NCBI RefSeq assembly: GCF_006538365.1
Contig: NZ_BJKN01000001.1
Span: forward strand, 613,639-677,638
Length of the DNA: 64,000 bases
Source: Moorella sp. E308F
GTDB taxonomy: Bacteria; Bacillota; DSM-521; Neomoorellales; Neomoorellaceae
Direction: 5' to 3'
A model generated the notes under the pieces. It did no database searches. It was not told where the DNA came from and was given only the letters and a program-made list of their open reading frames with translations. Position numbers and translations under genes: made by a program. Below are positions 19,265-26,869 of the stretch, one piece after another. Position 1 is the first letter of the stretch. Every line of letters begins with the position of its first letter.

Positions 19265-19289
19265 GTAAATCGCACCTCCATTTCGAAGA

Positions 19290-19324
19290 ATACCCTTATA
19301 GGGTATCTGTTTGGTTTTAATATA
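19290..19324 (-). promoter_or_regulatory. Promoter -10 and CsoR-like operator of the 19.2-kb mini-gene
   Basis: TATATT on the minus strand (19319-19324) with a poor -35. Downstream is the palindrome ATACCC-N5-GGGTAT (19290-19306), placed where it would cover the start of transcription. The form resembles copper-sensing CsoR operators and the palindrome at copZ (20592-20606). Confidence 0.5.
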
Positions 19325-19356
19325 ACCCGCAGATGTGATATTTTTGTGAAGAAAAG

Positions 19357-20229
19357 TTAAAGGCTTTGTGAAAACCTGCTTACCGGAAATTCCCGGGAAA
19401 AGGCTTCCTCAAAGGTAACAGTGCTGACGCCAAGGACTTCCTGGAAGGCTCTTTCCAGGGGAGCCCCCCGGCCGAGGCGTTCCAGGACCTGGCGTAAGGC
19501 CGGTAAGCCCCACTTTTCTACCAGGTAGGCAACCATTAAAAACGACTGGCGGTACGCCAGGGCCTGATCAGGCAGGCTATCAAATCCATAATCCATGGCC
19601 TTTAATGGATACCAGCCAGTAGCATCCGGCGAACCCGGCATAGTAAAGCCGGTAAGTTCCTTTTCTATATACTGGGCAATACCTTCCGTCAGCCAGCGCG
19701 GGTAGTTACCCCGCGCCTTCTCGTCCACCATAAGGTGGGTCAATTCATGGGCTACGGGTCCTGAAACAGCAAAAATATGGGCAATCTCTTTCAGGTCCCG
19801 GCCGGCCACCCAGTCAAAGGGCGAAAGGACACGGATAACCCCGCCCCAGTAAACCCCCATGGCACTTTCGCTGGCTGCCCAACCAAACTGGCGCGCAAGA
19901 CTCTCCCGGTCAGGGTAAAGTATAATTAAAGTTTTACCATGGGGTGCATGTTGTAACATCGCACCCACCGGCCCGTAAGCCTCCTCGGCGGTTGCCAGGA
20001 CCAGGGGGGCGATAGCGGCATCCTCCTGCCGGTAGCGAAGGCGGAAATGGGAGCTATCTATCTCCTGCCAATTACGGGTCTGCCAGGCGGTATGTGCTGC
20101 CACTATCTGGCGGACCAGGCTATAGCTTAAGGTACGCGGTAAAGCTGTAGTACGCGCCAGGATAACTACTGCAACTGCCAGCACAGCCAGGCAGCTAACA
20201 ATAATTACCTGCCACCAGTGTTGTAACAA
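19357..20229 (-). CDS. Membrane-anchored zinc metallopeptidase (peptidase MA-like)
   Basis: A 290-residue protein with an N-terminal transmembrane or signal segment (residues 5-27) followed by an extracellular gluzincin domain. The zinc motif is HELTH with the third ligand in WLTEGIAQYIEKEL, the arrangement of the peptidase MA-like family found in many Firmicutes. No substrate is known. The start is TTG preceded by GGGGAG. It lies downstream of copZ, separated by a terminator. Confidence 0.8.
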   Translation of the reverse strand: MLQHWWQVIIVSCLAVLAVAVVILARTTALPRTLSYSLVRQIVAAHTAWQTRNWQEIDSSHFRLRYRQEDAAIAPLVLATAEEAYGPVGAMLQHAPHGKTLIILYPDRESLARQFGWAASESAMGVYWGGVIRVLSPFDWVAGRDLKEIAHIFAVSGPVAHELTHLMVDEKARGNYPRWLTEGIAQYIEKELTGFTMPGSPDATGWYPLKAMDYGFDSLPDQALAYRQSFLMVAYLVEKWGLPALRQVLERLGRGAPLERAFQEVLGVSTVTFEEAFSREFPVSRFSQSL

Positions 20230-20302
20230 GTTTCTCCCCTCCCCCAGGGGCTCTCCCGTTTCGATTATACTATATTGCTGGCGGCAGCTTCACTGGTAAT
20301 GA

Positions 20303-20338
20303 GTGTAAAAAATCCGGAGCAGGCTTGGCTCCGGATTT
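20303..20338 (-). terminator. Terminator of copZ
   Basis: An 11-bp stem AAATCCGGAGC/GCTCCGGATTT with a 7-base loop, followed on the minus strand by TTTACAC. It is about 30 bases after the copZ stop. Confidence 0.85.
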
Positions 20339-20368
20339 TGTAAAAAAGTTTGCTTGGTAATATCCTGT

Positions 20369-20575
20369 CTATTTTACTTCATAACCTGCCTCAGTTACAG
20401 CCTTTTTCATAGCTTCCAGGTTTACCTTAGCAGGATCATAAGTAACGCGGGCCGTCTTGGCCGCCAGGTCGACTGCTACTGCCGTGACGCCTTCCAGGCC
20501 CCCCAGGGCCTTTTCCACGCTCATTTTACAGTGATTACAGGTCATCCCCTCGACCTGCAGGACAACTTCCGCCAT
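20369..20575 (-). CDS. copZ: Copper chaperone, heavy-metal-associated domain
   Basis: A 68-residue single HMA-domain protein of the CopZ/Atx1 type, with the Cu(I)-binding GMTCNHC loop (cysteines 13 and 16) and the beta-alpha-beta-beta-alpha-beta pattern ending AVTEAGYEV. Such proteins carry Cu(I) to CopA ATPases. No copA or csoR is in this window. It is monocistronic, with a consensus promoter, a palindrome over the transcription start and its own terminator. GAAGGAGGTGACGGT precedes the ATG. Confidence 0.92.
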   Translation of the reverse strand: MAEVVLQVEGMTCNHCKMSVEKALGGLEGVTAVAVDLAAKTARVTYDPAKVNLEAMKKAVTEAGYEVK

Positions 20576-20591
20576 ACCGTCACCTCCTTCC

Positions 20592-20642
20592 TACCCGGTA
20601 CGGGTATATAGGTATTATAATCTACCGGAAAACAAGTGTCAA
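20592..20642 (-). promoter_or_regulatory. Consensus promoter and palindromic operator of copZ
   Basis: A perfect TTGACA (20637-20642), 17 bases, TATAAT (20614-20619) on the minus strand. Just downstream is the 15-bp palindrome TACCCG-N3-CGGGTA (20592-20606). So strong a promoter with a dyad at the start implies tight repression; a CsoR-type copper sensor is the likely regulator. Confidence 0.75.
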
Positions 20643-20668
20643 ACATGTCGCTCCCGGACCTTCCTTTT

Positions 20669-21583
20669 TCACAGGCCGGCCAGATAGCGCTCAGCCGCCA
20701 TGGCCGCCACTGCCCCGTCGCCTACAGCCGTACTCACCTGGCGGAAATCCTTGGCCCGGACGTCGCCAGCGGCAAAGACCCCGGGGATGGAAGTGGCCAG
20801 ATTTTCGCGGGTAACAATATACCCCTGGGAATCCAGGGTCAGGGTCCCCTTCAGAAAACCAGTGTTGGGCTCCAGGCCGATAAAGATAAAGACCCCGTCG
20901 AAGGCTTCTTCCCTGGTGGCTCCACTGTTTACATCTTTTAACTCCAAGCTGCCGACTTTTTCCTTGCCCTTTATCCTCGTTACAACCGTATTCCAGCAGA
21001 AAGAAATTTTAGGGTTGTCCCGGGCCCGTTCCTGAAGCACTTTCGTCGCCCTCAAAGCGTCACGACGGTGGATAATGGTCACCTGGCTGGCAAAACGGGT
21101 TAGAAAGAGGGCTTCTTCCACAGCCGAATCGCCACCGCCGACTACAGCGACCTTTTTGTCCCGGAAGAAGGCGCCGTCGCAGGTAGCGCAATAGGAAACA
21201 CCCCGGCCGCGAAATTCTTCTTCCCCTGGTACTCCCAGGGGCCGCGGATGAGCCCCGCTGGCGATGATTACTGCCCTCGCAGTAAACTCACCGCTCCCGG
21301 TAAAGGCTTTTTTTATCTCCCCGTTAAGCTCCACTCCCTGGACTGTGGTCATTTCTATCCTGGCACCGAAGCGCCTGGCCTGTTCGGCAAATTTCATGGC
21401 AAGTTCCATACCATTAATGCCTTCGGGAAAGCCGGGGTAATTTTCAATCCTGTCTGTCAGCCCGGCCTGTCCACCGGGAGCACCCATCTCCAGCACCACG
21501 GTATCCAGCCCGCCCCGGGCACCGTAAAGAGCCGCTGTCAGCCCGGCCGGCCCACCACCAATAATAAGCAAATCATGGGGCAT
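20669..21583 (-). CDS. trxB: Thioredoxin-disulfide reductase
   Basis: A 304-residue FAD/NAD(P)H flavoenzyme reducing thioredoxin. It has the FAD-binding IIGGGPAGLTAALYGAR, the redox-active SYCATCDGAFF, the nucleotide-binding VVGGGDSAVEEALFL and the C-terminal GVFAAGDVR. The ATG at 21583, 8 bases after GGAGG, is preferred over one 11 codons upstream. Its long leader contains a coding-like frame interrupted by TGA codons. The final stop is 27 bases before the copZ promoter -35. Confidence 0.95.
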   Translation of the reverse strand: MPHDLLIIGGGPAGLTAALYGARGGLDTVVLEMGAPGGQAGLTDRIENYPGFPEGINGMELAMKFAEQARRFGARIEMTTVQGVELNGEIKKAFTGSGEFTARAVIIASGAHPRPLGVPGEEEFRGRGVSYCATCDGAFFRDKKVAVVGGGDSAVEEALFLTRFASQVTIIHRRDALRATKVLQERARDNPKISFCWNTVVTRIKGKEKVGSLELKDVNSGATREEAFDGVFIFIGLEPNTGFLKGTLTLDSQGYIVTRENLATSIPGVFAAGDVRAKDFRQVSTAVGDGAVAAMAAERYLAGL

Positions 21584-21797
21584 CTTGCCTACCTCCTTCG
21601 GAAATAACCTTGTCACAGGCTTGCATTGTACCGTTCGTTCCCTGGCCCTTGCGGAGCGCCCCCGCTTCGATCAGCTTCACCGATCAGGCAAAAGTTCTCT
21701 CCCGGACCAAGGCCTCACGGCATTTTCATAGTATCGCTTGATTTCAATTCAATGGGTCCACTTTGGCTATATTATGCGCCTGCTTCCAGTCCGTCAT
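21573..21797 (-). other. TGA-interrupted coding-like frame in the trxB leader
   Basis: A 75-codon frame beginning MTDWKQAHNIAKVDPLN that is open except for in-frame TGA at codons 18, 24 and 38; no TAA or TAG occurs. Codon third positions look like those of neighbouring genes, and the later part contains stretches such as SVKLIEAGALRKGQGTNGT. It overlaps the trxB start. It could be a decayed gene, a structured leader with a chance frame, or (less likely) a Sec-decoded protein. The remainder of the 320-base gap upstream of trxB holds only a promoter and the terminator of the preceding gene. Confidence 0.3.
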
Positions 21798-21822
21798 GCC
21801 CTTTTCGGTTTAAACTATAGTT

Positions 21823-21851
21823 ATTATACGCTCTCGCTTTTAATTAGGCAA
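21823..21851 (-). promoter_or_regulatory. Promoter of trxB
   Basis: TTGCCT (21846-21851), 17 bases, TATAAT (21823-21828) on the minus strand. It would give an unusually long 5' leader of roughly 230 bases before the trxB start. Confidence 0.7.
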
Positions 21852-21860
21852 GGTCGGGCA

Positions 21861-21893
21861 AGAAAAATATCCCTGAGGCTTGTCCTCAGGGAT
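21861..21893 (-). terminator. Terminator of the M23/G5 gene
   Basis: A 10-bp stem ATCCCTGAGG/CCTCAGGGAT with a 5-base loop, followed on the minus strand by ATTTTTCTT, 12 bases after the stop codon. Confidence 0.88.
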
Positions 21894-21905
21894 GGCGATA
21901 ATAAT

Positions 21906-23333
21906 CTAATTTAAAAATCCCGACGGGTTACGGAAACTGCCATTGACCAAAACTTCAAAGTGCAGGTGCGGTCCGGTAGTACGCCCACTAACCCCTACAT
22001 AGCCGATGACCTGTCCCCGGTTCACCCGCTGGCCTACGCGGACGTTAAAGCCCGATAGATGGGCATATCGGGTTACCAGGCCCCCGCCGTGATCAATGGT
22101 AATCATTCGGCCGTAGCCGCCGTCGTAACCGGCAAAGGTCACCGTTCCGTCCTCGGCGGCCCCTACCGGCTGTCCAACGTAGCCGTCAATATCCATACCT
22201 GAGTGGAACTCCCGGCCACGGTAACCATAGGGGGAAGTAATAATTCCCCGGATGGGCCAGGCCAGCCGGCCGGAACCGCCGCCGCGGGAAGCCAGAACTA
22301 CCCGCGTCCCTCGTTCCACTATTTTAGTTACAGGTTCTTTCAGCACCTGCTGCTGAATAACTTTCTTCTCAACCTGGACGCCGTTTTTAGTCACTACCTG
22401 GTAGGTAACCAGCCGTTCGCCCTCTGACCCAGCCTGCTTTACCCTTTCCTGGCCCCGTAAGAGGTCGGTATTCGTTTCTATTTTCACTTCATAGGGAACA
22501 GGTTCTTTCACTTCCTGTCTATAGACGACCATTACCTGGAGGAGTGGCTTCGCTGTCGTGAGTCTTAAGCGCTGGCCGATGTCCAGGCGTTCGCCCTGGA
22601 GTTCCGGATTGGCGGCTCTAATATCGTCAACTAGCAACCCGTGTTCCCGGGCTATGGTCCACAGAGAGTCCCCTTCTTTAACTACATACTCCTGGCTCGC
22701 CGTCGTAGTCCCCTTGAGCCTGGCCAGGGCCGCCTCCGGGTTTAAAATTTCTTCTGGCCGGACCGACCGGTGCTCATAGGCTACCTCCTCCAGGAATTTG
22801 ACCTCCTGGACCTCCCCGCTCCCCGGCGGTGGCAGATAGGATTGTTTTAATTGGGCCAGGACCGCATCCGCCACACTATCATCCCGCACCACAAGTTCGG
22901 GTTGACCGTTAATGGTTATTACTGTCGCTGCCGCAACAAAATGCAGCGTCTCCTGGAGAATATTTTTTAATTGCTGGCCATCTATAATTTCCCGCGGGTT
23001 GACCCGGACTTTTTTATAATCAATCTGATCGGTAATCTTTAGGCCCTGGTAGTTGCCTGACCCGCTTTCCTTGAGAATATCCTGGATGGCCTGATTGATA
23101 TCTACCTGACGGCTAACTACAGCCACCTGGCGACCGTTGACCATCACTGCCCAGGCATTGGGAACAGTTAGCCGGTACCATCCGGCCAGCAACAATAATC
23201 CCCCGGCCAGGATACCGCTTATTATGAAAAAAATTTTTTTATTCCTGGGTGCTTCTTTCCACCGTGCCGGCCAATCCTTTAAAAGGCGACCCGCTATGGC
23301 CGCCACATCCGGCAGCTTACCCGGCGGCGGCAT
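21906..23333 (-). CDS. LysM-G5-M23 cell-wall endopeptidase
   Basis: A 475-residue membrane-anchored peptidoglycan hydrolase. In order: a cytoplasmic N-terminus (1-33), a transmembrane helix (about 34-52), an uncharacterised extracellular region (55-210), a LysM repeat (about 217-262, YVVKEGDSLWTIAREHG), a G5 domain (about 265-345) and a C-terminal M23 domain with the zinc-site motifs FHSGMDID and HLHFE. This architecture recurs in clostridia. The ATG is 6 bases after GGAGG. It differs from the peptidase at 867-1763 by having an anchor and a G5 domain. Confidence 0.92.
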   Translation of the reverse strand: MPPPGKLPDVAAIAGRLLKDWPARWKEAPRNKKIFFIISGILAGGLLLLAGWYRLTVPNAWAVMVNGRQVAVVSRQVDINQAIQDILKESGSGNYQGLKITDQIDYKKVRVNPREIIDGQQLKNILQETLHFVAAATVITINGQPELVVRDDSVADAVLAQLKQSYLPPPGSGEVQEVKFLEEVAYEHRSVRPEEILNPEAALARLKGTTTASQEYVVKEGDSLWTIAREHGLLVDDIRAANPELQGERLDIGQRLRLTTAKPLLQVMVVYRQEVKEPVPYEVKIETNTDLLRGQERVKQAGSEGERLVTYQVVTKNGVQVEKKVIQQQVLKEPVTKIVERGTRVVLASRGGGSGRLAWPIRGIITSPYGYRGREFHSGMDIDGYVGQPVGAAEDGTVTFAGYDGGYGRMITIDHGGGLVTRYAHLSGFNVRVGQRVNRGQVIGYVGVSGRTTGPHLHFEVLVNGSFRNPSGFLN

Positions 23334-23357
23334 GGCATGCCTCCTCTCCCCGAAAAT

Positions 23358-23380
23358 ACGGCAGGAACTGCTTCTTCCTG
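23358..23380 (-). other. Hairpin in the leader of the M23/G5 gene
   Basis: A perfect 8-bp stem GGCAGGAA/TTCCTGCC with a 7-base loop, followed on the minus strand by GTATTTTC, located 25 bases upstream of the start codon. It could be a weak terminator or attenuator. Confidence 0.4.
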
Positions 23381-23490
23381 CCCTTTACCTTCCTATTATT
23401 CTACCTTTGAAGCCAGGATTCCTCCCCATTTAGAAATTTTTTGCCCTTTTTTAACCCTGGAGGCCCGGCGCGCTGTAAATCCGGGTAAAA

Positions 23491-24906
23491 TCAGGCTCCA
23501 ATGGCTTCCTTGACCTGCACATAAAGAGCCGCTTCCAGGCGCATCTTCTGGATGGCGCAGGGTACAGGCGCCGGTTGCCGCAAATTCCCGGTAGCGGCCA
23601 GGTTGGCCGCATGGCAGCCGCCGCTACAGTAGAAGCGTGCCCAGCAACGGCTGCAGGCCGGCTGGTTATATACATGGGCCTGGCGAAAATCTTCTCGTAT
23701 TTCAGGACGCAAGATCCCTTCCCGGACGTTGCCGAGGCAGTACTCCTTTCTCCCCACTAGCTGGTGGCAGGGATAAAGGTCGCCGCCGGGGGTGACTGCC
23801 AGGTAACTGGTGCCCGCACCGCAACCGGTAAGCCTTTTGGTAAGGCAGGGGCCGGCACTAGCGTCAATGTTGAAGTGGAAAAAGTTAAAGGGTGTACCTT
23901 TAGCCCTCGCTTCCAGGTAGGCCCGGGCCAGGTGGCGATATTGTGCCGCCAGCAGGTCCAGATCTTCCTCCCTAATAGCATATTCAGCCTCCGGAGCCGC
24001 TACTACCGGTTCCAGGGACAGGTAGCGAAATCCTAATTCTACCATATGCAGGATATCCCTGGTAAAATCGAGATTCTGGCGCGTGTAGGTTCCCCGCACC
24101 CAGTAGTCCACGTGCTCATACGCAGCGACAAAATGCTGCTCCCTGGGGACCACTAAGTGATAAGTGCCCTGGCCGGTGCGGGTCCTCCGGTTTAGGTCAT
24201 GAATTTCCGGGCGACCGTCAAGGCTCAAAATAACACTGATCTGGTTCTCAATGAGGTACTCCTCGATGGCCGGCGTCAAGCCCAGGCCGTTGGTGGTCAG
24301 GGTAAAGCTGATTTTTTTCCCGGCCGCCGCAGCCTTTTCCCGGCCGTAAGCTACCAGGTCCTGTACGACGCTGAAATTGAGCAGCGGCTCGCCGCCGAAG
24401 AAGTCGACCTCCACCCGGGGGCGGTTGCCGGATTCTTTAAAAAGCAAGTCCAGGGCCTGGTACCCCGTCTCCCGGCTCATTAAGCCCCGCTCGCCGCCAA
24501 AAGGGCCCCCGCCGGCAAAGCAGTAACGGCAGCGCATATTACAGTCATGGGCAACGTGGAGGCAGAGGGCCTGGAGGCTGGGTGCCGGCGGCTGGTAACT
24601 GCGGCCAACCTCATCGACGGTAAAGAGAGTCCCTTCGGCCTGTTTGGCAGCCAGTTCCCGGCAGACTTCCAGGACTGTGCCGGCACCCCACTCCCGGACA
24701 GACCGGGGCAGGAGCGCAGGCCAGTCGGCTTCGGTGAAGGTACCGCGCTCATCCCCGGACCGCAATTCTTCCAAAACGGCCCGGGCAGGAGCGTCGATTA
24801 TATGGAGAGCGCCACTATTGACGTCCAGAAGCAGGCAGAGGTCTTCAAAGTCGAACCAGTGGACATCCCCCTGCCAGTCAACATTTTGGAGATTTAGGGA
24901 TGGCAA
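23491..24906 (-). CDS. Radical SAM SCIFF peptide maturase (thioether-forming)
   Basis: A 471-residue SPASM-type radical SAM enzyme that installs a thioether cross-link in the SCIFF peptide encoded just upstream. It has an N-terminal peptide-recognition region (1-110), the radical SAM cluster motif CNMRCRYC (C122, C126, C129), FFGGEPLLNF, and a C-terminal SPASM domain with cysteines in TGCGAGTSYLAV, YPCHQ, YCLGNV and CSRCWARFYCSGGCH for two auxiliary Fe-S clusters. The start is TTG behind AGGAGGAG. Homologues such as Tte1186 and CteB join a Cys to a Thr in the precursor. The role of the finished peptide is unknown. Confidence 0.93.
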   Translation of the reverse strand: MPSLNLQNVDWQGDVHWFDFEDLCLLLDVNSGALHIIDAPARAVLEELRSGDERGTFTEADWPALLPRSVREWGAGTVLEVCRELAAKQAEGTLFTVDEVGRSYQPPAPSLQALCLHVAHDCNMRCRYCFAGGGPFGGERGLMSRETGYQALDLLFKESGNRPRVEVDFFGGEPLLNFSVVQDLVAYGREKAAAAGKKISFTLTTNGLGLTPAIEEYLIENQISVILSLDGRPEIHDLNRRTRTGQGTYHLVVPREQHFVAAYEHVDYWVRGTYTRQNLDFTRDILHMVELGFRYLSLEPVVAAPEAEYAIREEDLDLLAAQYRHLARAYLEARAKGTPFNFFHFNIDASAGPCLTKRLTGCGAGTSYLAVTPGGDLYPCHQLVGRKEYCLGNVREGILRPEIREDFRQAHVYNQPACSRCWARFYCSGGCHAANLAATGNLRQPAPVPCAIQKMRLEAALYVQVKEAIGA

Positions 24907-24924
24907 TATTGGTCTCCTCCTAAC

Positions 24925-24952
24925 AATAAAAGCCCGACCGGAAAAGTCGGGC
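24925..24952 (-). terminator. Terminator/attenuator between the SCIFF peptide and its maturase
   Basis: A 7-bp stem GCCCGAC/GTCGGGC followed on the minus strand by TTTTATTG, directly after the peptide gene. Partial readthrough would give more peptide mRNA than maturase mRNA. Confidence 0.8.
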
Positions 24953-24960
24953 CTTGGTGG

Positions 24961-25107
24961 TTACTTCTTTTCTTCACGTTCGCAGGGCTGATTGCTGACG
25001 GTAATGGATGTTTTGCAGGCCGACTGGCAGGAAACATGGCAGTTGCCGCAGCCGCCCTGCCTGATACTCTCCTGTAGGCGGGGCGTAAAAACCGTCTTGA
25101 TGTGCAT
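24961..25107 (-). CDS. SCIFF ribosomally synthesised peptide precursor, five-Cys variant
   Basis: A 48-residue precursor of the SCIFF family (six cysteines in forty-five residues), substrate of the maturase downstream. It starts MHIKTVFTPRLQES and carries CGNCHVSCQSACKTSITVSN followed by a last Cys: C20, C23, C27, C31 and C42, only five. The family usually has a Cys where this one has Ile35 (KTSC becomes KTSI). The residues cross-linked in studied homologues, a Cys and the Thr five positions later, are kept as C31 and T36. AAGGGGTG precedes the ATG. It follows rpsI by 15 nt. Confidence 0.92.
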   Translation of the reverse strand: MHIKTVFTPRLQESIRQGGCGNCHVSCQSACKTSITVSNQPCEREEKK

Positions 25108-25122
25108 ATGAAACACCCCTTC

Positions 25123-25515
25123 TTATCGCTTGGAGAATTGTGGCGCCTTACGGGCTTTCTTTAAGCCGTACTTCCTTCTTTCCTTCATCCTTGGATCACG
25201 GGTAAGGAAACCATGGCTTTTCAAAACCGGGCGCAGGTCGGCGTCAGCCTGTAACAGGGCCCTGGCAATGCCCATCCTGATGGCACCGGCCTGGCCGCTG
25301 ATCCCGCCGCCCCTAACTTTAGCCAGAACATCAAAGCGGCCCGTGTTGTTGGTTACTTCCAGGGGCTGGCGTACCTGCATAGCCAGGATCTGCTGGCCAA
25401 AATATTCATCGAGGGGGCGGTCGTTAACTAACACCCGGCCCTCGCCGGGAACCAGGTACACCCGGGCCACGGCATTTTTTCGCCTTCCCGTGCCGTAAAA
25501 TTGAACCTGGGCCAA
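25123..25515 (-). CDS. rpsI: 30S ribosomal protein S9
   Basis: 130 residues, the normal bacterial length. It begins [19 protein letters not shown] and ends with the basic tail [11 protein letters not shown] that reaches the ribosomal P site tRNA. It follows rplM by 18 nt, the universal rplM-rpsI pair. Confidence 0.97.
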   Translation of the reverse strand: MAQVQFYGTGRRKNAVARVYLVPGEGRVLVNDRPLDEYFGQQILAMQVRQPLEVTNNTGRFDVLAKVRGGGISGQAGAIRMGIARALLQADADLRPVLKSHGFLTRDPRMKERRKYGLKKARKAPQFSKR

Positions 25516-25533
25516 AATTTTCCCCTCCTTCGA

Positions 25534-25968
25534 TTAATCCTTGATCTCCCAGACTTCCGGCCGCTGGGCCGCGTGGGGATGGCTATCGCCGCGGTAGACC
25601 TTGAGCTTCTTGACCATCTGCCGGCCCAGGCGATTATGCGGGATCATCCCTTTCACGGCCTTCTCAATGGCTCGCTCGGGAAAAGTCTTTAAGAGCTGGG
25701 CATAGTTCATAACCTTTAAGCCACCGGGGTAACCGCTGTGGCGAATATATTTCTTCTGCAGGAGCTTTTTACCGGTGAGCCGTACTTTTTCTGCGTTAAT
25801 GACAATAACGTGATCGCCACAATCCACATGGGGGGTAAAGATGGGTTTATGCTTGCCTCTGAGGAGGCGGGCAGCTTCGGTGGCTACGCGACCCAGCGTT
25901 TTACCGGCCGCGTCAATGATATACCACTTTCGCTCCACCTCATGTGGTTTGGCCATAAAGGTGGACAT
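25534..25968 (-). CDS. rplM: 50S ribosomal protein L13
   Basis: A 144-residue early-assembly protein of the large subunit. Family signatures are [26 protein letters not shown] and MIPHNRLGR. It has its own promoter, with a leader too short (about 20-25 bases) to hold the L13 leader RNA known from Bacillus. GGAGGGAGAAA precedes the ATG. Confidence 0.97.
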   Translation of the reverse strand: MSTFMAKPHEVERKWYIIDAAGKTLGRVATEAARLLRGKHKPIFTPHVDCGDHVIVINAEKVRLTGKKLLQKKYIRHSGYPGGLKVMNYAQLLKTFPERAIEKAVKGMIPHNRLGRQMVKKLKVYRGDSHPHAAQRPEVWEIKD

Positions 25969-25997
25969 TTTCTCCCTCCTGTTCCTATCACGAGACT

Positions 25998-26026
25998 ATT
26001 TTAAGCAATTAACTACGGCAAGTCAA
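25998..26026 (-). promoter_or_regulatory. Promoter of rplM-rpsI
   Basis: TTGACT (26021-26026), 17 bases, TAAAAT (25998-26003) on the minus strand, in the 63-base gap after truA. Confidence 0.75.
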
Positions 26027-26031
26027 GAAAA

Positions 26032-26772
26032 TTAGTATGCTACCCTCTCCAGACACAGTCCCTGGGGCGGGGCCGTCGGGCCGGCCTTTGCCCGGGAACG
26101 GGCGGCAAGTATAACCGGAACATCCTCCGGCAGCAGTCGGCCCCTGCCGATTTCTACCAAGGTGCCGACCATAATTCTTACCATATGATAAAGAAAACCG
26201 TTGGCCACCACATCAAAAAAAATGAAGTGACCCTGGCGGTGCAAGTGCGCCTTAACTACCTCGCGTTCAAATTGGCGCACCGGGCTGCCGGCGGCGCAAA
26301 AGGAACGAAAATCATGGCGGCCTGTAAAGTAACTTGCACCCCTGGCCATGGCGGCAAAGTCCAGCGGGTAACGTACCTGCCAGCTGTAACGGCGACTGAA
26401 GACGTCAGGCAGGCTGTGGTTGTAAATGGTATAGCGGTACCATTTCCACCGGGCACTGTAACGGGCATGAAATTCAGGTGATACTACCTCAGCGTCTAAT
26501 GCCGCAATATCTTCCGGCAGCAGGCTGTTCAAGGCCAGGGGCCAGCGCTCCACCGGTATGCGGCTGGAAGTGCAGAAGCTGATTACCTGGCCGCGGGCAT
26601 GGACCCCGGCGTCCGTCCGCCCCGCAGCTACCGGGCAGATCCTTTCCCCTGTCAGCCGGTTTAAGGCTGCGGCTACGACACCCTGGATGGTAGGCCCGTG
26701 GGCCACCGGCTGCACCTGCCAGCCGGCGTAATTGGTGCCGTCATAGGCCAGGGTAATTTTCAGGTGCGGCAT
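26032..26772 (-). CDS. truA: tRNA pseudouridine(38-40) synthase
   Basis: A 246-residue enzyme modifying positions 38-40 in the anticodon stem of many tRNAs. The catalytic Asp is in GRTDAGVHARGQV; LAYDGTNYAGWQ and FLYHMVRIMVGTLVEIG are also family motifs. It follows ecfT by 97 nt, the usual order (rplQ, ecfA1, ecfA2, ecfT, truA, rplM, rpsI). Confidence 0.96.
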   Translation of the reverse strand: MPHLKITLAYDGTNYAGWQVQPVAHGPTIQGVVAAALNRLTGERICPVAAGRTDAGVHARGQVISFCTSSRIPVERWPLALNSLLPEDIAALDAEVVSPEFHARYSARWKWYRYTIYNHSLPDVFSRRYSWQVRYPLDFAAMARGASYFTGRHDFRSFCAAGSPVRQFEREVVKAHLHRQGHFIFFDVVANGFLYHMVRIMVGTLVEIGRGRLLPEDVPVILAARSRAKAGPTAPPQGLCLERVAY

Positions 26773-26869
26773 GGGCGGAAGTTAGCCTCCTAACATATGG
26801 GAGGGATATGTCCCGGAGACGCAAAAACATAAGCGCCTCCTCCCCCTTTCCTTAGCGGCGTCTTCAATC

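Noticed and set aside
21680-21720. Resemblance of the trxB leader (GGGAGAG, GGCAAAAG) to a glycine riboswitch
   Set aside because: The motifs are in the wrong order and strand combination and the conserved core GCCGAAGG is missing.
21626-21820. A 64-codon plus-strand frame in the trxB leader
   Set aside because: No ribosome site or promoter, and Pro/Ser-rich composition. The opposite strand is the transcribed leader of trxB.
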